From: Oscillospiraceae bacterium
Lineage (GTDB): Bacteria; Bacillota; Clostridia; Oscillospirales; Acutalibacteraceae
Direction: 5' to 3'
Length of the DNA stretch: 64,000 nucleotides
NCBI GenBank assembly: GCA_015066595.1
Contig: SVNZ01000004.1
Location: forward strand, 81,296 to 145,295
The translations under genes were made by a program, and so were the position numbers. This document shows, one piece after another, positions 35,574 to 43,204 of this stretch (position 1 is its first letter; each line of letters starts with the position of its first letter). A model generated the notes under the pieces. It was given only the letters and a program-made list of their open reading frames with translations. It did no database searches and was not told the DNA's origin.

Positions 35574-36085
35574 ACTCTCACCCTTTCTGTTTTTGATAAA
35601 TCATTGATGAACATAATATGAGGATTGAGCATTACAAGTGTAGCTATATCAACACTATGTTTTCTTGATATTTCCCACAACGAGTTGTAGCCACTTGCGT
35701 CCACTAAATGCGTAAAGCCACTAAATTTCGGTCGGCTTTTGACCTGAGTGAAAGAAAAACTGTATGTAAGCACATCCGGCGTTGGTCTTGCAATCAAAGT
35801 GAGCGTATCAAAGCACGCATACATAGGCGAAAGACCCGGCAAGCAAAGCACTCCACACTCGCCCTTTTGATAAATCTCATTGAGGCGTTCAAACTGCTCT
35901 AAACAGTCATTTGAATACAGCTCGCCTGTGCCTGTGACTTTCACGGGATTCTCGCCAAAATTTTGAAAAACATCAAAGCTGTACGGAACACTTAAACTCA
36001 CGACCCTTTTCCCGCTTTTTATTTCAAGTGTCTTTGGGTTGTGGTGCCACATGTATCCCATAAATCTCATCGGAACAAGTTTCAT
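35567..36085 (-). CDS. LysM-containing tail protein, XkdP-like
   Basis: 172 aa. An N-terminal beta domain about 1-115 (VSLSVPYSFDVFQNFGENPVKVTGTGEL) resembles tail initiator/hub proteins. The C-terminal LysM-like module about 125-172 (YNSLWEISRKHSVDIATLVMLNP) may bind peptidoglycan or act structurally. In PBSX the homologous gene directly follows the tape-measure gene; here a 50-codon ORF takes that place. The start overlaps that ORF by ATGA. Confidence 0.72.
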   Translation of the reverse strand: MKLVPMRFMGYMWHHNPKTLEIKSGKRVVSLSVPYSFDVFQNFGENPVKVTGTGELYSNDCLEQFERLNEIYQKGECGVLCLPGLSPMYACFDTLTLIARPTPDVLTYSFSFTQVKSRPKFSGFTHLVDASGYNSLWEISRKHSVDIATLVMLNPHIMFINDLSKTERVRVC

Positions 36086-36234
36086 TTTAAGCTCACCTCT
36101 TTTTCATCAAGAAACACTTTATTGTAACGTCTAGCATCACGCTCAAAAACTTCCATTATGCTGTAAACAGAGTCAAAGCTACTGAGCGTATCTGCTTTTT
36201 CTTCAAGTTTAGTTTTAAAATCATTATCGCTCAT
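36082..36234 (-). CDS. 50-aa helical protein at the tape-measure position
   Basis: A small ORF not obvious from size-filtered gene calls: ATG at 36234, TGA at 36082-36084. It overlaps the end of the tube-like gene by 11 bases and the start of the LysM gene by ATGA, so it is translationally tied to both. The sequence is acidic and probably mostly helical (KTKLEEKADTLSSFDSVYSIM, then VFERDARRYNKVF). In related clusters this interval holds tail-assembly chaperones and a tape-measure gene of hundreds of codons. It could be a shrunken tape measure or chaperone remnant, or an unrelated small protein; the function is unknown. Confidence 0.6.
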   Translation of the reverse strand: MSDNDFKTKLEEKADTLSSFDSVYSIMEVFERDARRYNKVFLDEKEVSLK

Positions 36235-36607
36235 ACTGACCCTCCAACACTTTCATATCCTGTGCAACTATTGTGTATTTGTCTACGATAGGCTTGCTTG
36301 AATTCACATCTCGATAGTAGCTTTTCAGGCGACAGGAAACATACTCGTACGCTGTGTCTCCATCACACACCCTGAGTGTAAATGGCTGTTTTTCGAACAC
36401 CTTTTTGTTAAAATGCGTGAGAGCTGTGATATTAAGCTCATAGCTTTTCCTAAGCTGTACGCTGTCCACTGCGTCACTGTTCAAAATCTCTTCAATTTCG
36501 TATCTTTCTTCGCTTTCATGCGCGACAAAATCTGTCACAAAACACAGCACCGTACCATCCACAGTGATTGTGATATCCTTACCTTTTAAAATTCTCAGCG
36601 TATTCAT
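36224..36607 (-). CDS. tail tube-like or minor tail protein
   Basis: 127 aa. Sequence is beta-rich with KGKDITITVDGTVLCFVTDF near the start, ELNITALTHFNKKVF in the middle and YTIVAQDMKVLEG at the end, the general pattern of small tail-tube (XkdM-like) or ring proteins. Position after the tail-terminator-type gene supports this. Whether it polymerises into a tube is unknown. The start overlaps the previous stop by ATGA. Confidence 0.55.
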   Translation of the reverse strand: MNTLRILKGKDITITVDGTVLCFVTDFVAHESEERYEIEEILNSDAVDSVQLRKSYELNITALTHFNKKVFEKQPFTLRVCDGDTAYEYVSCRLKSYYRDVNSSKPIVDKYTIVAQDMKVLEGQYER

Positions 36608-37047
36608 GCTGTCACCTCCTCATAAAGACAAAACGAAAGTTCAGCTACGACATCTCTGTACACGGTCATCGCATCATTATCAAACGATATCGATGATGTG
36701 GTAATATTTTGTATCACATTTTCGCTATCGTTTTTTCTTAATGTTTCACACAAGGTGTGTGCGAGGGCTAAAAGCCCTTCGCCACCTTCGTTTTTGGGAG
36801 CATACACCCTGAATTTCAGCGTCATATTGTACATACTTCCACAAAGGTTTTCTCCCACAGCTTGGCTCAAAAACTCAACTCCGACCTGAGTATCGAGCGT
36901 TGACACCGCTATGATATAACCAACAAGCGGATCCGGAAACTCACGTGCTGAAAAACCTTTTACAAAGCAATATTGTGACAGCGAGTCATCTTCCTTTATT
37001 TTGAGCACCAGCTCATCGATGTAGTTTTCAATTTGTTTCAAAGTCAT
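36604..37047 (-). CDS. tail terminator or completion-like protein
   Basis: 147 aa. It begins with a helix (TLKQIENYIDELVLKIKE), then a beta core (VGYIIAVSTLDTQVGVEF; MTLKFRVYAPKNEGGEGLLALAHTLCETL), as in tail-completion or terminator proteins that cap the tube at the head side. It is placed between head-closure and tube-like genes, as expected. Assignment rests on position and fold pattern only. Confidence 0.5.
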   Translation of the reverse strand: MTLKQIENYIDELVLKIKEDDSLSQYCFVKGFSAREFPDPLVGYIIAVSTLDTQVGVEFLSQAVGENLCGSMYNMTLKFRVYAPKNEGGEGLLALAHTLCETLRKNDSENVIQNITTSSISFDNDAMTVYRDVVAELSFCLYEEVTA

Positions 37048-37387
37048 CGCTCCTCAAACTTTTGTACGGTTTAAGCACCGCCCAGACGTAGAGTACTTTA
37101 TCATACAGCTCAAATCTGTCGCTTGTATGTACAGTATATTTTTTACCGTTACATAAAATTATTGCATCATCTGCTCGTATAAATTCGTTTTCGGCACTGC
37201 CGATATACAGGTAATATCTTCCGTCAGAAAATCCACCCATAGTAATAGATATATCATTACTCACTTTACTTTTATACCTAAGTGGCTGAATAAACGCTTT
37301 TGTGTGCACTTGAGTATCATTTCTTTTTATGGTGACATCGCTACCATAATTTTCTATAAGGTTCTTTACATTTTTATGAAAGCTCAT
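37028..37387 (-). CDS. head-closure or head-tail joining-like protein
   Basis: 119 aa, overlapping the next gene by 20 bases and the previous one by ATGA. Short N-terminal helix followed by a beta barrel pattern (VTIKRNDTQVHTKAFIQPLRYKSK; YYLYIGSAENEFIRADDAIILCNGKKYTVHTSDRF), consistent with XkdH/SPP1 gp16-type stoppers. Confidence 0.55.
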   Translation of the reverse strand: MSFHKNVKNLIENYGSDVTIKRNDTQVHTKAFIQPLRYKSKVSNDISITMGGFSDGRYYLYIGSAENEFIRADDAIILCNGKKYTVHTSDRFELYDKVLYVWAVLKPYKSLRSDDFETN

Positions 37388-37755
37388 GCTCTCACCCTAC
37401 TAAAGCAAAAATCGTCAAAATCAATGATGTCGACAATCTCACTTTTCTCCTGTTGCCACATCGAGTGGGCACACTCAAGCATATTTTCGCTCTGAGTGAT
37501 TTCGAGGTCACCTGCTTTAAACTTTGCACTTTTCGATGCAAAGGTCATCAGCGTGTATTTGTAGTATGAGTACACAGCGCACGCATGTGTCAGTCGACTT
37601 TTTTGAATGTCGCTAAGCAAATTTATATTCAGCCTGCTCTCAAAGTATTTTATGCAGTCGGTGATAACAAAAATCCACTTGGAAATTTCTTCTTGCTCAA
37701 GGCCTGACACCAGAGCAAATCTGTCCAGTACATCTTTTAAACTCAAGGTGTCCAC
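37384..37755 (-). CDS. head-tail connector/adaptor-like protein
   Basis: 123 aa, mostly helical (LKDVLDRFALVSGLEQEEISKWIFVITDCIKYFESRL), typical of gp6/gp15-type adaptors under the portal. The start is a GTG at 37755 close to AAAGGCGG, or a TTG nine bases later with better spacing. Directly follows the capsid gene. Confidence 0.55.
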   Translation of the reverse strand: MDTLSLKDVLDRFALVSGLEQEEISKWIFVITDCIKYFESRLNINLLSDIQKSRLTHACAVYSYYKYTLMTFASKSAKFKAGDLEITQSENMLECAHSMWQQEKSEIVDIIDFDDFCFSRVRA

Positions 37756-37761
37756 CCGCCT

Positions 37762-38772
37762 TTAGTACGTAAGCTTTACTGATGCGTCGTTGAAAATCTT
37801 AGCAAAGCCTGCGATACAGCTTACTGTTGCACGCTCAAGCTGTCTGTCGATGAGCTTGTCGTAATCAGTAACAATGTCACCTGCTTTTACCATCTCAAGA
37901 GCACAGTTTTTATCAAGACCGATGATAAGGTCAGATGTGATAGCATTTGTATGTAAAAGATTTGCACCAAGCGGTGTGACCATCTTTCCGCTACCCTGGA
38001 AGTTAAGACCTGCAGCAGCGTCTTTCATCTCTGAAAGAGCTAAAATCTTTTTCATAGCATCGGTAGGTGCTAAGATAGTGTTGAGCTGATACGGAGAAAG
38101 GGTTGCCCACAGCGAGATAAGGTCGCCATATTCAAGTGTATCAGCAGTAGCGCTTGCGATACCCTCACACGGGTTATTGCTACCGTCACCATTTAATATT
38201 GTGTTTACAGCATCTTTAAGCTGTGCTCTGGCAATATATGCACCGATCTGCTTGAGTGTTACTGTGAAAAGGTCGAGTCGCTGAAAGCGAAGAGCCTCAT
38301 ATGATGACACGAGCATTCTGCCACGCTTGTGAAGCTTGACAAGATTTTCGCTTGTCTTCACAACAGTCTGCGGAATGTATGCACCTTCGTTTACAACAGC
38401 GAGATCTTTGTCATCGTCAGTAGGATCAGACGTAATACTTCTATAGTCCATACCGTCGATTGTAGTAACTGTTGCTACGATATCAGAAAGGATATCAGCG
38501 TCTTCCATACCCTGCTTTACAGCACGTGTTACATACTCAGGAAAAAGTGCTGCTGAGTTTGAAGACTGGAAGAACTTTTCAACACAGTCAGAACCCTCGC
38601 CTGATACTCTGATATCAAAACGCTTGAGCTGACGGGAAAAAGCGTCTAAATTTTCGAGCGGTGTACCCACGTAGTTTTCAGATGGATCTAGGGATTCGAG
38701 CACATCAGTTAAAGACTTGCCCTTAGCCTGATACATACCTTTTTCAAGGTTTAAGTTTTCAAATAATGCCAT
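37762..38772 (-). CDS. major capsid protein, HK97-like
   Basis: 336 aa, AAGGAAGG before the ATG. The N-terminal part (about 1-60) could be a delta or scaffold segment, followed by the E-loop/P-domain region (EGAYIPQTVVKTSENLVKLHKRGRMLVSSYEALRFQRLDLFTVTLKQIGAYIA) and an A-domain with YQLNTILAPTDAMKKILAL. Size and position fit the HK97-fold coat protein of PBSX-like clusters. It is flanked by a decoration-like gene and the connector genes. Confidence 0.82.
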   Translation of the reverse strand: MALFENLNLEKGMYQAKGKSLTDVLESLDPSENYVGTPLENLDAFSRQLKRFDIRVSGEGSDCVEKFFQSSNSAALFPEYVTRAVKQGMEDADILSDIVATVTTIDGMDYRSITSDPTDDDKDLAVVNEGAYIPQTVVKTSENLVKLHKRGRMLVSSYEALRFQRLDLFTVTLKQIGAYIARAQLKDAVNTILNGDGSNNPCEGIASATADTLEYGDLISLWATLSPYQLNTILAPTDAMKKILALSEMKDAAAGLNFQGSGKMVTPLGANLLHTNAITSDLIIGLDKNCALEMVKAGDIVTDYDKLIDRQLERATVSCIAGFAKIFNDASVKLTY

Positions 38773-38793
38773 TATTTTTTCCTTCCTTTCAAA

Positions 38794-39129
38794 TTAAAGA
38801 ATAAAGCCTACAATACCCTGTTCAACATAAGTTACGAGGTATTCTCTACCTGATGAATTCACCTCTACCTTGCCCTTTTCATTGACAGAAAGAGTCTGGT
38901 AGCCGACAGAAATTGTTTCCTCTGTAGGCATTTCGATATAGCCAGTTAGCTGTACTGCGGCGTAACCGTTGCGTACATTCACCGCTACACCGATCATATT
39001 GTCACCGTCGTTACACTTCATAACAGTAGCAGATGAGCTCATCTTTACCGGTGTGCCCATCACAATATCTGAGTCTGCGATCTCAAAGGTGACTACGTTT
39101 TCGTTATAACCTGAAAAATTGATATTCAT
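38794..39129 (-). CDS. capsid decoration-like protein
   Basis: 111 aa, AGGAGG before the ATG. Beta-rich: VTFEIADSDIVMGTPVKMSSSATVMKCNDGDNMIGVAVNVRNGYAAVQLTGYIEMP, similar to small capsid-stabilising or DUF2190-like proteins that are encoded between protease and capsid genes. Function inferred from position and composition. Confidence 0.6.
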   Translation of the reverse strand: MNINFSGYNENVVTFEIADSDIVMGTPVKMSSSATVMKCNDGDNMIGVAVNVRNGYAAVQLTGYIEMPTEETISVGYQTLSVNEKGKVEVNSSGREYLVTYVEQGIVGFIL

Positions 39130-39141
39130 AATTTCCTCCTG

Positions 39142-40131
39142 TTAAATAGTAAACTGATTGTTTTTATCAGATTTTATCACAGTATCGTTTGTGTTACTTA
39201 ACGCACTAAGCTGTGGGGTTATTTTTTCGCACTGGGTGGCTGACTCTTTGTACGCTTCTTTTAGTGTTGAAAGCTCACTAACAGTCAGCTTTTCGACAAT
39301 ACTGTGCAAAGTGTCTGTCGAAATGTTAGGCTGCGAAATGCCCATCAGCTTGATAACACTTTCTTTGAGGTGCTCTTTGAAAAGTTCACCGTCTTTTGCT
39401 TTTTCTTCAAGCTGAGTGATATATTCGCAAAGGCTTTTTGACTGATGCGATTTAAGCGTCACATCTTCGCCTTTTTTAATTGCTACAAGTATGTCCTTCA
39501 TTTTTTTATTCTCCCTTTTGTTTTCTGAGAACGCCTTGATTACACCTGCATTTTTTTGAGCCGGCACTGCTACAAAGCTGAACTCGTACGCATCAATAAC
39601 ACCGTCAAGCTCTCCGTAGCACAGCTTATTTTGGTACTCTTTTCCCTTTACGTGGTGACAAGATGTAGAAGCTATGTCATTTGAACAAATCGAACACAGC
39701 GTGCGTTTTACTGCACAACCAACGCTGACTTCTTTTGTAATGCCCGAATCAAGGCTTAAAATAATATCGTTGTTTGTTTCACTTCTTGGGATATATGCTT
39801 TTGCAACAAGTCGAAAATAATCATCACCTGTTGCGGTTTTTTTGCCTTCAATGTGCTCTACTTTGCAAGAAAAGATTCGTGCTGTCTGGTTAGTAGCACT
39901 GGGATTATGGTCGAAAATACCTGTTTTTCCGACAAAAAGCTTTTCAAGCTCAAAAAGCGACTCAACAGTGAACCGTTCAAAATCTCTGTCAATATCGTTA
40001 TCACACAGCACTACAGAAAATACGTACACTTCATCTATAGTAAGCTCTCTTCGAGTATATTTGTTGATTAAACTAAGGTCGTTTTCGCTGACAGAAGTGT
40101 CAGCACACTTTATTACTTTACCTGTTTTCAA
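39142..40131 (-). CDS. prohead protease/scaffold-like protein, XkdF-like
   Basis: 329 aa from a TTG at 40131 behind GGAGGTG, overlapping the portal stop. N-terminal domain about 1-200 has the layout of XkdF-type prohead proteins (ELEKLFVGKTGIFDHNP; YRLVAKAYIP-like stretch; SFVAVPAQKNAGVIKAF at its end) and contains four Cys/His (CSICSNDIASTSCHH) that may bind a metal. The C-terminal third (about 205-310) is Lys/Glu-rich and helical, as in fused scaffold segments. It probably matures the capsid. The catalytic residues are not certain. Confidence 0.7.
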   Translation of the reverse strand: MKTGKVIKCADTSVSENDLSLINKYTRRELTIDEVYVFSVVLCDNDIDRDFERFTVESLFELEKLFVGKTGIFDHNPSATNQTARIFSCKVEHIEGKKTATGDDYFRLVAKAYIPRSETNNDIILSLDSGITKEVSVGCAVKRTLCSICSNDIASTSCHHVKGKEYQNKLCYGELDGVIDAYEFSFVAVPAQKNAGVIKAFSENKRENKKMKDILVAIKKGEDVTLKSHQSKSLCEYITQLEEKAKDGELFKEHLKESVIKLMGISQPNISTDTLHSIVEKLTVSELSTLKEAYKESATQCEKITPQLSALSNTNDTVIKSDKNNQFTI

Positions 40132-41282
40132 TCTTTCACCTCCGCAAGTGTAGATTCAATCTGTTTTGCCTGAGCATTGTAAAGTCTTGCTTGTGCAAGC
40201 TCCGTTTCATCCTGAAGACTGATGTTGCTCCAGTTGATAGAAAACTCATCGCTATATCCGTTAAGTCTCAAAAAGCATGAGCAAATCTTTGTGATAAGCG
40301 GGTTGATAAGAGTTCTGTAATACTCTAGCTCACTTGTTAAAATATCCGCCTGTTGAGAACTCATTCGCTCGGTTGAACTCCACGAAAGTCCCAACAAAAA
40401 CGGAGGTATGCACAGCTTTGACACAATCTGCTCAAGCAGGTGACGTATCTCAATATCACACGAGAGCACCTGATTGTCTGCACCGATAACCTTAACCGAT
40501 ACATCGCCCACAGACACAAAGTCGCACACCTGAGTTTTGTCACGCATTGCTTTACTCCACTGGGTTGCAATTTCCTGTACACGCTGTTTTGTGCTCACGT
40601 GAGAGTTTTCAGGCGGTTTGTAAGTTACCGCAAATCGCACGTTACCTATACGCTCAAAATTCACACCAATTGTGTTAAAAATCTTGAGCAAAATTGAGCT
40701 TACAAACGGAAGCCCCTTTAATATTGATGTACCTTGTACCGTGCCGGGTACTGGATTTAACAGCCCGACAAAAATCAGCTCCTGAAACTTTGCTTCTCTC
40801 AAAGTACCATCATGGTTTTTGACGCATACACTCACACCTAAATTATTTTTGCTACGTCTGAGCTCAACATCTTTGAGTGATGCATTATAAAGTGCACGGA
40901 TACTTTTTCTATCATTTGAGAGCACTATCTCCGATACAGCCGTACCGTATGTAAGAAGCTGATCAAAATAAGTGTAGATAAAGTTCATAACACCGTATGA
41001 ACAGTTATTTACCTGCACATTACTAAGAAATCTCTCGAGCGCTTTTTGAGCATCTTTTTGCTCACACTCTACAGTGAATGTGCCAATGAGTCTTATAAGC
41101 TTTGAAATAGCTGCGTCAATAACCGGCACTGCTTCACGCAAAGAGCTGTACAGCTCAAGCTGTTTTTCACTGTATGGGCTATAGCTATCAAGTGAATAAA
41201 AGGGATGGGAGTTTGTACTCGACAGAGAGGTCTGTACTGTAGCATCTGCTGTGCTTTTCTTTTTTGCAGAAAATAATTTCAA
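40128..41282 (-). CDS. portal protein
   Basis: 384 aa from a TTG at 41282 behind AGGAGG. Segments typical of portal proteins: YSEKQLELYSSLREAVPVIDAAISKLIRLIGTF, then QLLTYGTAVSEIVLSNDRKSI, and the ring-core region CIPPFLLGLSW with SSTERMSSQQADILTSELEYYRTLINPLITKI. The portal forms the DNA-entry ring at one capsid vertex and docks terminase and tail connectors. Shorter than many portals (about 400-500 aa) but with both ends typical. Confidence 0.85.
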   Translation of the reverse strand: MKLFSAKKKSTADATVQTSLSSTNSHPFYSLDSYSPYSEKQLELYSSLREAVPVIDAAISKLIRLIGTFTVECEQKDAQKALERFLSNVQVNNCSYGVMNFIYTYFDQLLTYGTAVSEIVLSNDRKSIRALYNASLKDVELRRSKNNLGVSVCVKNHDGTLREAKFQELIFVGLLNPVPGTVQGTSILKGLPFVSSILLKIFNTIGVNFERIGNVRFAVTYKPPENSHVSTKQRVQEIATQWSKAMRDKTQVCDFVSVGDVSVKVIGADNQVLSCDIEIRHLLEQIVSKLCIPPFLLGLSWSSTERMSSQQADILTSELEYYRTLINPLITKICSCFLRLNGYSDEFSINWSNISLQDETELAQARLYNAQAKQIESTLAEVKD

Positions 41283-41301
41283 TATATTACCTCCTGTGGC
41301 A

Positions 41302-42552
41302 CTAATATCTTTTTGTAGCTAAAACGACAAAAGAGTCGTCTTCGCCGTTCATAATCGTGGTGACAAAATATCTTATGTCATCCATAGCGTGGTCGTTTTG
41401 CTTGACCACTGCATCGTTTTTTGCATTTTCGCTCCATCTATAAAGCGAAAATTCTTTTATAGCTGCTTTGCAGTTGTTGCATATGATGATGCGTTTATCT
41501 TTCAGAGCTGAACTCACACAGCGTATTCCGTCGATAACGTTGTTTTGTGCCGGCACTACCGTAAATTTTTCGTGCCTTTTGATTACCTCAATAAAGCTTG
41601 CCGCTGACGGATCTACTGCTATGAGAGAAATCTCTTTGCTGCCGATGAGCTCACACAATGCGGTGTAGTGCTCCTCGTCAGTACGTTGGTAGCCCTCTTT
41701 TTTTGAGTCAAAATAATACTCATCAATTCTGTACCACACATCGTTTTGTTTTCCCCATAGACCAAACGACGCAGGGTTTACGGTACCGTAGTCACACGAT
41801 ACCGCATAGCTTTCAAAATCGCCTTTTGGAATATCAGGAAATGCGTCACTATGCTCCATAAACGGATACACAGCACCATTCACAGCAACCCACTCGCCCT
41901 TTACAAAGCGTCTGAAAAACGCACCCGAATACATTTTTTCGTAGCGTTTTATCATCTTTTTTGATAGAGACGGGTTGTCCTGCATTTTAAAGTGGATATA
42001 CAAAGCGTTTTTCTCTTTTGCTTTTTTTATCCACTCATTATAAAACCAGTGGGATGGATACTCAGGATTACAGTTAAACCAAAACGTAGAGCCTGATACT
42101 GAGCAACGTGCCAAGGCCTGCTCGACAAAAGACCGTGGCATAAGCGCTACCTCATCAAGCAAAATTCCGCACAACGTCATACCCTGAATCAGCGACGCGG
42201 ATCCTTCGTCTTTGCCACCAAAAAGATAAAAGCGGTTAAATCTGTTTTGGTAGCTTATTAAGAGCATATTTTCGCTGTGCTTGTCAGTAATTTCAAAACC
42301 AAGTTCTTTAAGCGGAGAAATAAGCGGAGTAACCAAATTTCGCCTTAAAGAGCGTATCGTCTTTCCACACAATGCAAAAGATGAGTTAGAAAACAGTGAA
42401 AATGCCCACAGCACAAATGACAGTGACATACAAAAAGTCTTGCCTGATCTGACAGCCCCATCACAAATCACAGCATCGCAGTTTTTGTACTTCGAATTAT
42501 CCATCCACCATGTGAGTGCAAGCATCTGCTTTTCTGAAAAAGGTTTATACAT
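41302..42552 (-). CDS. terminase large subunit, PBSX family
   Basis: 416 aa from the ATG at 42552, eight bases after GGTGAT; it overlaps the terS stop by 8 bases. ATPase domain about 1-215: Walker A DGAVRSGKT near residue 36, Walker B GILLDEVALM near 125. Nuclease domain about 240-416: metal-binding Asp in VSCDYGTVNPA, IAVDPSAASFIEVI, and DHAMDDIRYFV near the C-terminus. All catalytic motifs are present, so DNA packaging could be functional. Confidence 0.92.
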   Translation of the reverse strand: MYKPFSEKQMLALTWWMDNSKYKNCDAVICDGAVRSGKTFCMSLSFVLWAFSLFSNSSFALCGKTIRSLRRNLVTPLISPLKELGFEITDKHSENMLLISYQNRFNRFYLFGGKDEGSASLIQGMTLCGILLDEVALMPRSFVEQALARCSVSGSTFWFNCNPEYPSHWFYNEWIKKAKEKNALYIHFKMQDNPSLSKKMIKRYEKMYSGAFFRRFVKGEWVAVNGAVYPFMEHSDAFPDIPKGDFESYAVSCDYGTVNPASFGLWGKQNDVWYRIDEYYFDSKKEGYQRTDEEHYTALCELIGSKEISLIAVDPSAASFIEVIKRHEKFTVVPAQNNVIDGIRCVSSALKDKRIIICNNCKAAIKEFSLYRWSENAKNDAVVKQNDHAMDDIRYFVTTIMNGEDDSFVVLATKRY

Positions 42553-43048
42553 ATGTGTCATCACCAGCACAGTTACTTATGTTTTGTGCACCTTGATACA
42601 ACGCTTCAACGAGCGAGTTGCTTCCTTGTTTTGTTTTCTCTTTGCTTTGTGCTATTTTCTCAAGTGCTTTGAGTCTGTCAAAAAACTTTATTTCCATAGC
42701 ACCGTCCTTGGGCTTTTTGATTTCCTGAACCATATATAGGTCCATTTTGCTTAACTGTTCTTTTGTGGGAGAGTCCATATACAAAAGGCTCACTGCATCT
42801 GCTATGCTTCCAAACGCCAACTTTTCATAAAAAAGCTGTGTCACTTCGCTCATAGCACGCTCTCGGTTTTTTGAAAGCGTTGCTATTTCATCGACGACCT
42901 CACGTTTTAATAACAATGCCTGTCCTTTTTTCAGTGGCTCTTTGTCATACCCTGCGCACTTTGCTGAGTGTTCTATGTCTGCAGTACTTGCAAAATATAC
43001 ACAGAACAGTTTTTCACGCACGGTAAGCCCACTATCCTTGTTTTTCAA
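42545..43048 (-). CDS. terminase small subunit
   Basis: 167 aa from a TTG at 43048 behind AAAGGAA; an ATG nine bases upstream runs into a stop. N-terminal helix-turn-helix pattern (TVREKLFCVYFASTADIEHSAKCAGY) as in PBSX/SPP1-type TerS, and a helical oligomerisation region. TerS recognises the DNA to be packaged, so its specificity is the key to whether host DNA or element DNA is loaded. Confidence 0.85.
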   Translation of the reverse strand: MKNKDSGLTVREKLFCVYFASTADIEHSAKCAGYDKEPLKKGQALLLKREVVDEIATLSKNRERAMSEVTQLFYEKLAFGSIADAVSLLYMDSPTKEQLSKMDLYMVQEIKKPKDGAMEIKFFDRLKALEKIAQSKEKTKQGSNSLVEALYQGAQNISNCAGDDTYV

Positions 43049-43095
43049 AGTATCATTCCTTTCATACTGGTTACACTTAACCCTGAAAAAATGAA

Positions 43096-43123
43096 AAAAG
43101 TTGCATAGTTTTATGCAACTTTT
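43096..43123 (-). terminator. hairpin upstream of the phage-like cluster (terminator-like on the minus strand)
   Basis: AAAAGTTGCAT and ATGCAACTTTT are perfect 11-base arms with a 6-base loop. On the minus strand it is followed by T-rich sequence. It lies between the divergent gerA-type gene and terS, so it could block antisense transcription or attenuate the cluster. A short dyad GGTTA..TAACC lies nearby at 43067-43080. Confidence 0.5.
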
Positions 43124-43204
43124 AGAAAAATTTCTTAAATTTTCTATAAAATCAATGTTTTGGGTAATGCTATAGTATAACTTTTTTATGTTAGGACAGA
43201 TGAA

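Larger units (their letters stand above)
31863..43048 (-). mobile_element. compact phage structural cluster (PBSX/GTA-like), 18 genes, no integrase, lysis, sheath or tape-measure gene
   Basis: All 18 genes read leftwards with gaps of about 30 bases or less and many ATGA or longer overlaps. Order in transcription: terS, terL, portal, protease, decoration, major capsid, three head-tail connector or terminator-type genes, tube-like gene, 50-codon ORF, LysM hub, gpD-like, gpV-like, gpW-like, gpJ-like, XkdU-like, short fibre-like. This follows the order of PBSX-type myophage clusters, with sheath, tail chaperones, tape measure, lysis and regulatory genes missing. No frame damage is seen. No attachment-site repeats or tRNA are at the borders; both neighbours are chromosomal genes. 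Confidence 0.8.
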
